DNA of 64,000 bases, from positions 1,364,001-1,428,000 of the forward strand of contig NZ_CP102486.1 of NCBI RefSeq assembly GCF_026261605.1, read 5' to 3'. This DNA comes from Dechloromonas sp. A34. Its GTDB lineage: Bacteria > Pseudomonadota > Gammaproteobacteria > Burkholderiales > Rhodocyclaceae. Numbering within the stretch: position 1 is the stretch's first letter; every line of letters starts with the position of its first letter. This document shows, in pieces, positions 1-11,328 of this stretch. Under the pieces are notes generated by a model. It saw only the letters and a list, made by a program, of their open reading frames with translations. It ran no database searches and was not told where the DNA came from. Position numbers and translations under genes: made by a program.

Positions 1-189
1 GTTGATGACCTCGGCAGCCTCCCTAAGCTCGACCATGATTCCAGCCCTCCCGTCCGGCAAGACCGTTGTGCTGACCGCACTGATATGCCGCCCGAACGCG
101 TTTTCAAAGAACAGGCTCGCTGCCTGCTCTCGGCATTTATCTATCATTGCCGGACTGAAGTTGTCCCCCCCTACCATCCACGTAACCAT
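1..189 (-). CDS. Hypothetical protein, N-terminal part (runs off the window)
   Basis: Reading leftwards from an ATG at 189, an open frame of 63 codons continues past the window edge without a stop. It begins MVTWMVGGDNFS and includes FGRHISAVSTTVLPDGRAG. A good Shine-Dalgarno sequence (AGGAGG) lies seven to eight bases before the ATG, which supports the start. I do not recognise the family. The gene has the same orientation as the next small gene (351-641) and lies in the accessory stretch beside the recombinase, so it may belong to the same mobile or plasmid-like segment. That link is inference from position only. Confidence 0.5.
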   Translation of the reverse strand, partial: MVTWMVGGDNFSPAMIDKCREQAASLFFENAFGRHISAVSTTVLPDGRAGIMVELREAAEVIN

Positions 190-350
190 CTTCTGCCTCC
201 TGTCCATACCGGACTCTCGTTCTTGTTTTCGATGGGCCGATTTGTTTCGGCTCGGGTATATTTAGGCCAGATTTCAGCGCAACATCAAATCTTCAGTAAC
301 AGCATTAAGATGTAGCTCTAAGAGTTTGTTATTAAACATTGCGGAAATTA

Positions 351-641
351 TCAATACTCTTCGGGGAGCAACACCGTCGTTGCCGACCGGTCTGCCTCGG
401 TCACTATCCAGACCTTCACGGGTTCACTTCCGGTCCCTACCGTATAGCTCGACAGGACGCGGTTGCCCATTCTCAAAGACCGTTCGTTCTCTTCAGCATC
501 TTCGGCGCAAACGTCACCCCAGTCGCCTGCTCCGTGTCGGAGCAACAGGTCGAACACGACAACGCCAACCGACTCAAGTGCCTTCAAAGCGGCTGGTGTA
601 GCAACCATCTGACCCACAGGAAACCGGAACTTCACCATCAT
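351..641 (-). CDS. Small conserved hypothetical protein
   Basis: A 96-residue protein with two adjacent ATG codons (641 and 638) preceded by a strong Shine-Dalgarno sequence (AAGGAGGTGA). It starts MMVKFRFPVGQMVATP and ends with VTEADRSATTVLLPEEY. I recall this FPxGQ...ATPxAL start and TEADRS-TTVLLPEEY end from a widespread family of uncharacterised small proteins common on plasmids, integrative elements and in accessory regions. The function is unknown. It lies opposite to the downstream recombinase gene, and the roughly 150 bases between them hold no recognisable gene. Its presence supports reading 1-1.7 kb as accessory DNA. Confidence 0.75.
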   Translation of the reverse strand: MMVKFRFPVGQMVATPAALKALESVGVVVFDLLLRHGAGDWGDVCAEDAEENERSLRMGNRVLSSYTVGTGSEPVKVWIVTEADRSATTVLLPEEY

Positions 642-788
642 TCACCTCCTTCTCAGCTGGTTCTATTCTTTCCTCATCTGGCGGTCGTGTACATAGCCAG
701 AAAATTCCCACAACGGCCGTTATCGCTGGATGTACACCGTTCAGGCATTGTGATAATTTGACATTGTCATGTTCGTAGGCTGGGCGCA

Positions 789-1394
789 ATGTCATCACCG
801 AAGGGACGCAATCCGAACCACCCGAAGCCCGGCTCGATCATCCGCGTTGAGCCGATCCGGGACGTGAAGGCCATCGGCCGCATTAAGAAGTTGCTGGCCG
901 ATCACCCGCGCAACCATGCGCTGTTTGTGCTGGGCATCAACACGGCGTTTCGTGCCGGTGACTTGCTGCGTGTCCGTGTGGGGCAGGTCCGTGGCCTTGC
1001 GCCGGGTGACATGCTGGCTGTGCGAGAGGAGAAGACCGGAAAGGCGAGGGCGGTGGTTCTGAACCATCAAGCCTTGGAAGCGATTCAGCGATTGATCGAG
1101 GCATCACCCGACAAGGACGACGACGATCTGCTGTTCACTGGCACGAGAGGTTCGATGACCGTGCAGTACGTCAATCGTCTGGTCAAGGCGTGGTGCGCCG
1201 ACGTTGGGCTTCACCGTGAGAACTACGGGTCACACAGTTTCAGGAAAACTTGGGGGTACCACCAACGGGTGACTTACCGGACGGATTTGCCGGTGCTGAT
1301 GGATGCGTTCGGCCATTCGACTCAACGGCAGACCTTGAGTTACCTCGGCATTACGACAGACGAAGTTCGTCAGTGCTACATGAATGGGCTTTGA
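789..1394 (+). CDS. Tyrosine recombinase/integrase, catalytic domain only
   Basis: A 201-residue tyrosine recombinase (phage integrase family). The catalytic set is visible in order: Arg55 (NTAFRAGDLL), beta-hairpin Lys82, His149 and Arg152 (HSFRKT), His176 (FGHST) and nucleophile Tyr185 (TLSYLGI). The family normally has an N-terminal SAM-like core-binding domain of about 100 residues. Here only about 30 residues precede the catalytic domain, so this is a short form. Such short recombinases occur on plasmids and integrative elements and may act in multimer resolution or as solo integrases. No tRNA or clear attachment site was found beside it. It runs opposite to the upstream small genes and is followed by a small unknown gene. 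Confidence 0.88.
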   Translation: MSSPKGRNPNHPKPGSIIRVEPIRDVKAIGRIKKLLADHPRNHALFVLGINTAFRAGDLLRVRVGQVRGLAPGDMLAVREEKTGKARAVVLNHQALEAIQRLIEASPDKDDDDLLFTGTRGSMTVQYVNRLVKAWCADVGLHRENYGSHSFRKTWGYHQRVTYRTDLPVLMDAFGHSTQRQTLSYLGITTDEVRQCYMNGL

Positions 1395-1399
1395 CGAAG

Positions 1400-1642
1400 A
1401 TGCTGTGGCTCAGCTTGTTGCCTGCAAGGTTCATTGACTGGTTGCAGTACAGGTTGCTCTGGATTGAGGTCAGGTTTGCCGACGGTACAGGGCGTGACGA
1501 GCACGGTGCAATCCAGTTCTACTGGCTACGGATCGTTCGTGATGACGGTCAGGTAAGGGTAAGCACACTGCGCCGCAGGTATGCCGACTGCCCCGTACAA
1601 AAGATCGGTGGCTGGTACTTTGTGCTGGTTCTGTCTGGCTGA
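1400..1642 (+). CDS. Small hypothetical protein downstream of the recombinase
   Basis: An open frame of 80 residues starting MLWLSLLPARFIDW, six bases after the recombinase stop and in a different frame. It has a hydrophobic, aromatic-rich beginning and a mixed basic end (VRVSTLRRRYADC...GGWYFVLVLSG). No family is recognised. Close spacing suggests co-transcription with the recombinase. An earlier in-frame start would overlap the recombinase; the ATG at 1400 avoids that. Codon use seems reasonable but no clear ribosome binding site is seen. The 1643-1761 gap after it contains no feature I can support. Confidence 0.45.
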   Translation: MLWLSLLPARFIDWLQYRLLWIEVRFADGTGRDEHGAIQFYWLRIVRDDGQVRVSTLRRRYADCPVQKIGGWYFVLVLSG

Positions 1643-1761
1643 ATTGTCAGCCACGCCCTATCAAGTAGACAACGGCAGCTTGGGCAATGACTCAAGCCTA
1701 GATGGCTGCTCCTAAATTTGCGTAATATTGTCCACTAAGTACCGAGCAACTGGCACATGGC

Positions 1762-2915
<1,154 letters not shown>

Positions 2916-2929
2916 GAAAGACCGTATCG

Positions 2930-3676
2930 ATGAAACGCGAAGAGTTGGTGAGCTATCTGGACGGATTGCTTGAATCCGGAAGGTTCAGGGATTATTGCCC
3001 AAACGGCCTGCAAGTGGAAGGACGTAGCGAAGTGCGGCGCATCGTGGCCGGGGTCACGGCCAGTCAGGACTTGCTCGACGCCGCGGTAACCCGCGGTGCC
3101 GATGCCATTCTGGTTCACCACGGTTACTTCTGGAAAGGGGAGGATGGGAGGGTGACCGGGATTCGTCGGCAGCGTCTGCGGACGCTGATCGCCAACGATA
3201 TCAATCTGATCGCCTATCACTTGCCTTTGGACGCCCACTCCGAACTGGGCAACAATGCGCAACTCGCCAGTCGCCTCGGATGCCAGTCGGAAGGTCGGTT
3301 TGGGGAACAGGATATCGCCTGGTTCGGAACGCTGACCAAGTCACTGGACCTGGGCGTTCTGGGCAGCAAGGTGGCGTGTGCCCTTGGTCGGGAGCCGCTG
3401 GTGATTGGCCGGCCCAGCCAGCCGATTCGCCGTATTGCCTGGTGCTCGGGTGGGGCGCAGGGCTATTTCGAGCAGGCCATAGCGCTCGGGGTCGATGCCT
3501 ACCTGTCAGGAGAAATATCCGAGCAGACGGTACATTTGGCTCGCGAAAGCGGCGTGGCCTATATCGCTGCCGGCCATCATGCGACGGAACGTGGCGGGGT
3601 AGAGGCGCTGGCCGCGCATCTGGCCGCCCGTTTCGGGCTGGAATGCGAGTTTGTCGATGTCGACAACCCGGTCTAA
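2930..3676 (+). CDS. Nif3-like dinuclear metal-centre protein
   Basis: A 248-residue protein of the Nif3/YbgI family, which forms a toroidal hexamer with a two-metal site in each subunit. The sequence shows the family landmarks: N-terminal [23 protein letters not shown], the metal-binding LVHHGYFW near residue 65, and C-terminal [13 protein letters not shown] with the closing His and Glu ligands. E. coli YbgI is similar in length. The biochemical role of the family is not settled; GTP cyclohydrolase-like and stress roles have been suggested. The neighbouring HtrA-type gene is read from an overlapping divergent promoter region, so the two may share regulation. Confidence 0.9.
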   Translation: MKREELVSYLDGLLESGRFRDYCPNGLQVEGRSEVRRIVAGVTASQDLLDAAVTRGADAILVHHGYFWKGEDGRVTGIRRQRLRTLIANDINLIAYHLPLDAHSELGNNAQLASRLGCQSEGRFGEQDIAWFGTLTKSLDLGVLGSKVACALGREPLVIGRPSQPIRRIAWCSGGAQGYFEQAIALGVDAYLSGEISEQTVHLARESGVAYIAAGHHATERGGVEALAAHLAARFGLECEFVDVDNPV

Positions 3677-3699
3677 AACCACAAAGGCAAAGGCTGACA

Positions 3700-5481
3700 C
3701 TAGTTCGGGCGCTTTAGTCCGTAAGCCTCTTCGAGGATGCGCATCAGAAGGGCAATTTCCTCGACCACTTCCAGCGGAAAGCCGCTGCGCTGGCCGGCAC
3801 GGTTGTCGTGAACGAGTTCATAGAGGTAGTTCAGACATTCCTGGGTGCCCCAGCTGTTGGATGCTCGCCAGACAATATGGGCATAGTCCTCCAGCGACTT
3901 GAGGCCGGAGACTGGCGAATTCGACTCTGCCCAAGAGGGAACATGGACATTGAATTTTTCACGCATTCGGCCGGCCAGCGTTTCGAATTCGCTAGGCATG
4001 TCACCCCGGCGATAGAGATCGAGCAGCATGCTCCACGGCTGAATATTTTCCGGTGAGTTCTCTTCGATATGCTGGGCCAGGGTTTCGGCAGCGCCCCGTA
4101 CCCGGCCGAAGGAAAGCATGATTTCGGCAAGCTCAAGCGCGGTGCCACCTTCGTTGTAATTGACGTCGACCGTTTCGGCTTCGAGCGGAATATCCACGGT
4201 GGTTGCCGTTGGGGCGGGCAATGTTTCGGTTGGCTGACTGGTACTAGTCGCTGGTGATTCGAAGACGCTGGAGGCGGGCGGCCTGACCACGACTTCGGGA
4301 CGGTAGCCGGAGACCGCGAGTGGGAGTTCATCATCGCTCCGGCGTTGACGGTGGCGACTCAGCAGGTGGGCCATGCCTGCCGCAATGCCACCCCCCGCGA
4401 GGGCGCTGAACAACAATTCAAGCCAGTTGTTTTGGCTTGAGCGATCAACCGGCGGTGGCGCGGTGACACCGGCCTTGACGGCTGGCATGGCATCAGGCAC
4501 CGGCGGGGCCGATTGCGCGGCCTGGATCTTGTTCTGGATGGCCAGCGCTTCGGTGGTCAGCGCCAGGGCGCTGTTCAGTTTGTCAATTTCCTGATTTAGC
4601 ACCTGCAGCGTCGTTTCCAGCTTGAGCATGCGCTCTTCCATCTCGTTCAGGCTTGCGCGAGGTGGAACCGCCTTTTCGCCCGGTTGCAAATCCTCCGGCG
4701 GCTTGCCGAGGACAAGGCGGTCGCCACCTTTTTTTGTCTGGTTGGGAGCGGCCTCTGTCTTCGGAGCTTTTTTAGGCCGGAGGGGGGGGGCTTGCTCTCT
4801 CTGCGCGCGCAGCGGTTGCGGGGCGCTACTGCTGGGTGGGGCGCTTCGCTCGACGGCGGTGCGTTGCCGCAAATACGGTATCCGGACCAGCGTTCCTTCG
4901 GTGAGTGGCTCGTCGGCGGAAATCGCTGGGTTGGCACGCTTCATCGCCAACAACAGGCGGCGTTGCTCGCTGCCGCCCTCCGGCGCCTGCGATTCTGCAA
5001 TTCCTGCCAGGGTGTCGCCGTCGTGGGCTTGCCATTCGCGGAAATTGACAGATTTCCGGCTGGCCGTGCTGGTAATTGGCGGGGGCGCCTCGCCATCGGC
5101 CGAAGCCAGCATCACCGGCGCTGCAGGCATCAAGACATAGTCGCGTTGGAGATCAACGCCGCAGTTGGCGCGCAATCCGATAACGAAGATAGGTTCGGCA
5201 ACCGGGCGGGTGCCTGAAATGAGCAGGCGGTACGCCGTACCGTTGCGAACCAGTCGGATACGGGCATTGCTGACGGCGGGAAGTTCGGAACCCGGCAGCG
5301 GGGCTAGTGAAAAGCAGGCGGTATCGATGGATTCGCCGGCGCCGGCGAGGAGCGGAACTTCGGCTCTTAGGGCTTCGCCGACCCGGGAGTGCAGGACTAT
5401 TTCACCAAATCCGACCGCCCCGGCGTAGCTGGAAACCAGGGCCAGGCCCAAGGCGTTGAGTCGAAACAGCTTTGTATTCAT
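3700..5481 (-). CDS. FimV-like protein with LysM domain
   Basis: A 593-residue envelope protein. It has a Sec signal peptide (about residues 1-22), a conserved FimV N-terminal domain (GFGEIVLHSRVGEALRAEVPL), a LysM-like segment at about 150-202 (HDGDTLAGIAES...LVRIPYL), a basic proline-rich linker, a coiled coil at about 275-325 and one membrane span at about 350-372. A cytoplasmic FimV C-terminal domain follows, with the typical ALELAEIMLSFGRVRGAAETL. In Pseudomonas FimV supports type IV pilus assembly, twitching motility and polar localisation through its peptidoglycan-binding LysM. This protein is shorter than P. aeruginosa FimV, with a reduced acidic middle. It is monocistronic and convergent with the Nif3-like gene. 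Confidence 0.85.
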   Translation of the reverse strand: MNTKLFRLNALGLALVSSYAGAVGFGEIVLHSRVGEALRAEVPLLAGAGESIDTACFSLAPLPGSELPAVSNARIRLVRNGTAYRLLISGTRPVAEPIFVIGLRANCGVDLQRDYVLMPAAPVMLASADGEAPPPITSTASRKSVNFREWQAHDGDTLAGIAESQAPEGGSEQRRLLLAMKRANPAISADEPLTEGTLVRIPYLRQRTAVERSAPPSSSAPQPLRAQREQAPPLRPKKAPKTEAAPNQTKKGGDRLVLGKPPEDLQPGEKAVPPRASLNEMEERMLKLETTLQVLNQEIDKLNSALALTTEALAIQNKIQAAQSAPPVPDAMPAVKAGVTAPPPVDRSSQNNWLELLFSALAGGGIAAGMAHLLSRHRQRRSDDELPLAVSGYRPEVVVRPPASSVFESPATSTSQPTETLPAPTATTVDIPLEAETVDVNYNEGGTALELAEIMLSFGRVRGAAETLAQHIEENSPENIQPWSMLLDLYRRGDMPSEFETLAGRMREKFNVHVPSWAESNSPVSGLKSLEDYAHIVWRASNSWGTQECLNYLYELVHDNRAGQRSGFPLEVVEEIALLMRILEEAYGLKRPN

Positions 5482-5600
5482 TGGGGTTCCCTCGTGGCGC
5501 GCTTTTTTTTATGTCTGGCGAAACAGTAACATCGTGCTGACACTGTCAGGGTGAAATATTGCACACTTCTGACCTTGGTCAAACCAGCTCGAGACAATCC

Positions 5601-6302
5601 ATGAAATATGCATTTTTGCCACATCCCATTCCTTCGTTGCCGATTGCCGGGAGCGATCAGCGTTTTCCCGTACGGCGGATCTTTTGCGTTGGCCGCAACT
5701 ATGCCGAACACGCCCGCGAGATGGGCGCTTCCGACCAGGCAGCCGGACTCGAGCCACCATTTTTCTTTATGAAGCCCGGTGACGCCTTGGTCAGTGGGAG
5801 TGGCGAACTCAGCATCGCCTATCCACCGATCACCAAGAACCTGCATCACGAGGTCGAAATGGTCGTCGCGCTAGGAGCGGGGGGGGTGAATGTTGCAGCC
5901 GAGGCTGCCCATAAACTGATTTTTGGCTATGCCGTCGGCCTCGATCTGACCCGGCGCGACATTCAGGGCAAGGCCAAGGAAAAGGGCCATCCCTGGGATA
6001 TGGGCAAGGGTTTCGATCAGTCGGCCGTGGCCGGGGAGATCAGGCCTGCGGCTCTGGCCGGGCATCCGGGTCAGGGCCGTATCTGGCTGTCGGTCAATGG
6101 CGAGCTGCGTCAGGACGGCGACTTGTCGGACATGATGTGGAAAGTGGCCGACATCATCGCCAACTTGTCGACCTCGGTGCGTCTGGAAGCCGGCGATCTG
6201 ATCTATACCGGCACGCCGGCCGGGGTCGGGCCGATCGTGCCGGGCGACCGGCTGGAGGCTGGTGTCGACGGCGTCGGTACGCTGCGCGCCCGGATCGTCT
6301 GA
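5601..6302 (+). CDS. Fumarylacetoacetate hydrolase family protein
   Basis: A 233-residue member of the FAH superfamily, a small metal-dependent C-C hydrolase, isomerase or decarboxylase fold. Recognisable pieces are IFCVGRNYAEHAREMG, the PPFFFMKPGDAL strand, the metal-binding LHHEVEMVVALG, and the C-terminal GDLIYTGTPAGVGPIVPGD. Similar bacterial proteins act on acylpyruvates or oxaloacetate, or in aromatic ring-cleavage pathways; the substrate cannot be fixed from sequence. I chose the ATG at 5601 because it gives the usual family start (MKYAFLPHP). It is convergent with paaK, whose stop lies three bases beyond its own. Confidence 0.9.
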   Translation: MKYAFLPHPIPSLPIAGSDQRFPVRRIFCVGRNYAEHAREMGASDQAAGLEPPFFFMKPGDALVSGSGELSIAYPPITKNLHHEVEMVVALGAGGVNVAAEAAHKLIFGYAVGLDLTRRDIQGKAKEKGHPWDMGKGFDQSAVAGEIRPAALAGHPGQGRIWLSVNGELRQDGDLSDMMWKVADIIANLSTSVRLEAGDLIYTGTPAGVGPIVPGDRLEAGVDGVGTLRARIV

Positions 6303-6305
6303 GAT

Positions 6306-7601
6306 TTACTTCGGGCGTTTGTCAATAACGCGTTTCGCCTTGCCGATCGAGCGCTCGATGCCGCCGAGTTCGACAATGTCGATGCGGGCCGAAATTCCGA
6401 TGTAGGACTTGATGTGGTGCTGCAGATCGTGCGCCACGAATTCCTTCTCGGCCGTGCTGGCAAATTCGAACTCCCGCTTCAGCTCGACATTGACCTTCAT
6501 CGAATCCAGGTGGCCGTCGCGCGAAATTTCCAGTACGTAATGCGGCGACAGCTTGGGTTGCTTGAGGATCAGTTCCTCGATCTGCGACGGGAAGACATTG
6601 ACGCCGCGGATGATCAGCATGTCGTCCGAGCGGCCGGTGATCTTGCCGATCCGCCGCATCGAACGTGAGGTCGGCTGTAGCAGGCGGGTCAGGTCGCGGG
6701 TGCGATAGCGGATGACCGGCATCGCTTCCTTGGTCAGCGAGGTGAACACCAGTTCGCCCTGGCTGCCTTCGGGCAGCACCTCGCCGGTCAGTGGGTCGAT
6801 GATTTCCGGGTAAAAGTGGTCTTCCCAGATCACCGGGCCATCCTTGCTTTCGGCGCATTCGTTGGCGACGCCCGGACCGATGACTTCTGACAGCCCGTAG
6901 ATATCGATGGCATCGATGCCAAAAGCGGCCTCGATCTCGCCGCGCATGGCGTCGGTCCACGGCTCGGCGCCGTGGATGCCGATGCGCAATGCCGTGCTCC
7001 GCGGGTCGATGCCCTGACGGCGGAACTCGTCGGCGATGTTCAGCATGTAGGACGGCGTCACCATGATGATGTTCGGTTTGAAATCGCAGATCAGCTGGAC
7101 CTGCTTTTCGGTCTGCCCGCCGGACATCGGGATCACCGTGCAGCCCAGTTTCTCGGCGCCGTAGTGGGCGCCCAGACCGCCGGTGAATAGGCCGTAGCCA
7201 TAAGCGACATGGACGATGTCGCCCTTGCGGCCGCCGGAGGCGTAGATCGAGCGGGCAATCAGCTCGGCCCAGGTGCCGATGTCCTTCTGCGTATAGCCGA
7301 CCACGGTCGGTTTGCCGGTCGTGCCACTCGATGCATGGATGCGCACCACCTCTTCACGCGGCACGGCGAACATGCCGTAAGGGTAGTTGTCGCGCAGGTC
7401 CTGCTTGGTGGTGAAGGGGAAGCGGGCGAGGTCGGCCAGTGTTCGGAAATCCTCCGGATGGATCCCGGCGGCATCGAACTTGGCGCGGTAATGTGGCACA
7501 TTGTTATAGACATGCGACAGCGTCCATTTTAGACGTGCGGTCTGTAGGGCGACGATTTCCTCGCGGCTGGCGTTTTCGATGGCGTGTAAGCCTATTTTCA
7601 T
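6306..7601 (-). CDS. paaK: Phenylacetate-CoA ligase
   Basis: A 431-residue AMP-forming ligase that activates phenylacetate to phenylacetyl-CoA. Signature segments are visible: the AMP-binding loop SSGTTGKPTVVGY, the YGLFTGGLGAHYG and MSGGQTEKQ region, IYGLSEVIGPGVA, and the C-terminal RSDDMLIIRGVNVFPSQIEE. Length matches the PaaK family. The ATG at 7601 is preceded by a strong AGGAGGG ribosome binding site. No other paa genes are in the window, so it may serve a separate anaerobic or salvage aromatic route. An FNR/DNR-like box lies about 60 bases upstream (7654-7667). The gene is divergent from the MATE transporter. Confidence 0.95.
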   Translation of the reverse strand: MKIGLHAIENASREEIVALQTARLKWTLSHVYNNVPHYRAKFDAAGIHPEDFRTLADLARFPFTTKQDLRDNYPYGMFAVPREEVVRIHASSGTTGKPTVVGYTQKDIGTWAELIARSIYASGGRKGDIVHVAYGYGLFTGGLGAHYGAEKLGCTVIPMSGGQTEKQVQLICDFKPNIIMVTPSYMLNIADEFRRQGIDPRSTALRIGIHGAEPWTDAMRGEIEAAFGIDAIDIYGLSEVIGPGVANECAESKDGPVIWEDHFYPEIIDPLTGEVLPEGSQGELVFTSLTKEAMPVIRYRTRDLTRLLQPTSRSMRRIGKITGRSDDMLIIRGVNVFPSQIEELILKQPKLSPHYVLEISRDGHLDSMKVNVELKREFEFASTAEKEFVAHDLQHHIKSYIGISARIDIVELGGIERSIGKAKRVIDKRPK

Positions 7602-7653
7602 TATTGACTCCCTCCTGAAGCCGGGATTTTCGTCCGGCATACCGGGCGGCTGC

Positions 7654-7667
7654 TTGAGCCAGATCAA
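7654..7667 (-). promoter_or_regulatory. FNR/DNR-like operator upstream of paaK
   Basis: On the minus strand the site reads TTGAT-CTGG-CTCAA, one mismatch from the FNR-family consensus TTGAT-N4-ATCAA. Twenty-two bases downstream is a -10-like GAAAAT, the spacing expected when FNR sits at -41.5 (class II activation). The paaK ATG is about 60 bases from the box centre. The site also lies upstream of the plus-strand MATE gene. Regulation is inferred from the sequence only. Confidence 0.55.
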
Positions 7668-7724
7668 GGTGGCCCGTATTTGCCCGGGCGGCCGAGGCCG
7701 GCGTGCGTGCGACAATCTCCTCTC

Positions 7725-9063
7725 ATGCTCCTTGCCGCTGCCCGTGGGCTGCTTGCCCACGCCTTCCCCATCCTGATCGCCCAACTGGCCTCCATCGGCA
7801 TGATGGTGGTCGATACCGCTGTGCTCGGCCATGTCAGCCCTGTCGATCTGGCTGCGGTGGCGATCGGCGGCGGCATCCATGTTTCGGTCGTCTTCGCGCT
7901 GGTCGGGATTTTGCAGGCTGTGGCGCCGGTGGTAGCGCATTTGCATGGTGCGAAGCGCGAGGGCGAGGTGGCTGGCGTTCTGCAACAAGGTTTCTGGCTG
8001 GCCCTGCTGTTGAGCCTGCCAGGCGTGCTGTTTCTGACCCATCCGGGGCGGTGCTGGGAATGGCGGAAATGGATGTGGCGGTGGAGGCCAAGGTTCGCCA
8101 GTATCTGGCCATGCTCGCCTGGAGCTTGCCGGCCGCGCTGTGCTATCGCACGTTCTATGCTTTTTGCAATGCTCTGGGCAAGCCGCGGGTGCTGATGGCT
8201 ATCGGTCTGGGCGGCCTCGCCCTGCATGCGCTGCTGGCCTGGGGGCTGACCTTGCAAGGCTGGTCGGGCGAACCGCTCGGTGTCGCCGGGTGTGCGCTCT
8301 CCAATATCCTGATCGGTTGGCTGGCCTGTTTGAGTGGGGCGGCCTATCTCGCCTGGGGCCGCTCGGACAACGATATCGGCCATTCAGAAAGTGGCAACGG
8401 CCGTGCTGGGCCGGTTGGCGAGAACTATTGCGTCTTGGGGTACCGATGGGGCTGTCCAATCTGGTGGAAATCACCTCATTTACGCTGGTCAGTCTGTTCG
8501 TCGCGGAACTGGGGGCGACAGTGGTGGCGGGGCACCGCATCGTCGCCAATATTTCGGCGTTGGCTTACATGCTGCCCTTGTCGCTGGCCATCGCCACCAT
8601 GGCTACGGTCGGGCAGGCGGTCGGCGGAAGAGATTGGCCGCGCGCCCGCGCCGCAATCCGGGCCGGGCTGTTACTGGCTGCCGGGCTGTCCACGCTGGCC
8701 GGCAGTTTCCTCTGGTTGGCGGCCGAACCGTTGATCGCGGCCTACACGAACGATCCGTCGGTACGGGCGATTGCCCTGGGCCTGATTGCCTACGTGGCGA
8801 TCTACCAGTTTTTCGATGCGTTGCAGACGGTCGCCGGACATGCTTTGCGGGCCTACCGGGTAACTTTTGTCCCAATGCTGGTCCAGACGATCTGCTTCTG
8901 GGGCGTCGGGCTGTTGGGCGGTGCCTGGCTGTGCTACCGCTGGCAGCCTCCGCTCGGCGTGGCCGGTTTCTGGCTGGCCGCGGTGGCTGGAATCGTCCTG
9001 GCCGCTGCCATGCTTTTGCCACTGCTGCGCAAGGCCATTCTGGTCGTCGAGTCGCGGCCATAA
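7725..9063 (+). CDS. MATE-family multidrug/Na+ antiporter, interrupted by two frameshifts
   Basis: A multidrug and toxin extrusion transporter of about 446 residues once repaired. It starts MLLAAARGLLAHAFPILIAQLASIGMM and continues with the MATE core VDTAVLGHVSPVDLAAVAIG. The frame breaks at GGGG 8045-8048, resumes as AVLGMAEMDVAVEAK, breaks again at GGGG 8355-8358, then continues RELLRLGVPMGLSNLVEI to the end. Both breaks are repaired by one extra G. About twelve hydrophobic segments follow across the three pieces, as expected for MATE proteins. Export is normally driven by H+ or Na+; the substrate is not predictable. Two lesions of the same type favour sequencing error over a real pseudogene, but this cannot be proven here. 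Confidence 0.85.
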
Positions 9064-9199
9064 TTATGAATTTTGGCGCGCAATAAAAATGGCGGTCTGT
9101 GGTAACATTTTGGGTCCAAGTCGGTATAACCAAGCGGGGCCGGGGGACTGTATGGCTACCGTTTATTGCTCGCAACTCAACTAAACGCAAGGAAAGCGC

Positions 9200-10360
<1,161 letters not shown>

Positions 10361-10371
10361 GGAGCTATTGA

Positions 10372-11265
10372 ATGTCCATTTTCATCAATAAAGACACCAA
10401 GATCATCACCCAGGGCATCACCGGCAAGACCGGTCAGTTCCATACGGAAAAATGCCAGGAATATGCGAACGGCAAGAACTGCTTTGTGGCTGGTGTGAAC
10501 CCGAAGAAGGCCGGCGAGTCGATCTTCAACATTCCCATCTTCGGTTCCGTCAAGGAAGCCGCCCAGCAAACCGGCGCTACCGTTTCCGTCATCTACGTGC
10601 CGCCCCCGGGCGCTGCAGCAGCGATCTGGGAAGCCGTTGAAGCTGACCTCGATTTGGCCATCTGCATCACCGAAGGCATCCCCGTCCGCGACATGCTGAT
10701 CCTGCGCAACAAGATGAAGGAAAAGGAAGCCAAGGGCGGCAAGAAGACCCTGCTGCTCGGCCCGAACTGCCCTGGCCTGATCACCCCGGATGAAGTGAAG
10801 ATCGGCATCATGCCGGGTCACATCCACAAGAAGGGTCGCATCGGCGTGGTTTCCCGCTCCGGCACCCTGACCTACGAAGCCGTCGGCCAATTGACCGAAA
10901 TCGGTCTCGGCCAGTCGTCTGCCGTCGGTATCGGCGGTGACCCGATCAACGGTCTGAAGCACATCGACGTCATGAAGGCCTTCAACGACGATCCGGATAC
11001 CGACGCCGTCATCATGATCGGCGAAATCGGCGGTCCGGACGAAGCCGAAGCTGCCATGTGGTGCAAGGCCAACATGAAGAAGCCGATCGTCGGCTTCATC
11101 GCCGGTGTTACCGCTCCGGCCGGCAAGCGTATGGGCCACGCCGGTGCCTTGATCTCCGGCGGTGCCGATACCGCCGATGCCAAGCTCGCGATCATGGAAG
11201 AGTGCGGGTTCAAGGTGACGCGCAACCCGTCCGAAATGGCCAAGCTGCTCAAGGCCATGCTGTAA
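10372..11265 (+). CDS. sucD: Succinyl-CoA ligase (ADP-forming) subunit alpha
   Basis: A 297-residue subunit carrying the CoA-binding Rossmann domain (ITQGITGKTGQFHTE, residues about 14-28) and the catalytic phosphohistidine near residue 249 (GKRMGHAGALISGG). Other conserved pieces are YVPPPGAAAAIWEA and LLGPNCPGLITPDE. It is the partner of SucC, forming an alpha-beta complex in the TCA cycle. The ribosome binding site AAGGAG overlaps the end of sucC. A strong intrinsic terminator follows 20 bases after the stop, so sucCD is a two-gene transcription unit. Confidence 0.98.
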   Translation: MSIFINKDTKIITQGITGKTGQFHTEKCQEYANGKNCFVAGVNPKKAGESIFNIPIFGSVKEAAQQTGATVSVIYVPPPGAAAAIWEAVEADLDLAICITEGIPVRDMLILRNKMKEKEAKGGKKTLLLGPNCPGLITPDEVKIGIMPGHIHKKGRIGVVSRSGTLTYEAVGQLTEIGLGQSSAVGIGGDPINGLKHIDVMKAFNDDPDTDAVIMIGEIGGPDEAEAAMWCKANMKKPIVGFIAGVTAPAGKRMGHAGALISGGADTADAKLAIMEECGFKVTRNPSEMAKLLKAML

Positions 11266-11285
11266 AATTCGAGCCTAGCTCAACC

Positions 11286-11316
11286 AAAAAGGCGGGCCGC
11301 GGGTCCGCCTTTTTTT
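11286..11316 (+). terminator. Rho-independent terminator after sucCD
   Basis: An 8-bp stem (GGCGGGCC with GGTCCGCC, one G-T wobble), loop GCG, followed by seven T. An A-run precedes the stem, so it may also work in reverse. It separates sucCD from the TerC-family gene. Confidence 0.9.
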
Positions 11317-11328
11317 CGCCTGGTGTTT

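Noticed and set aside
5571..5586. Palindrome TTCTGACCTTGGTCAA near the FAH-family start as an FNR-type box
   Set aside because: It has three mismatches from TTGAT-N4-ATCAA and lies too close to the ATG for activation.
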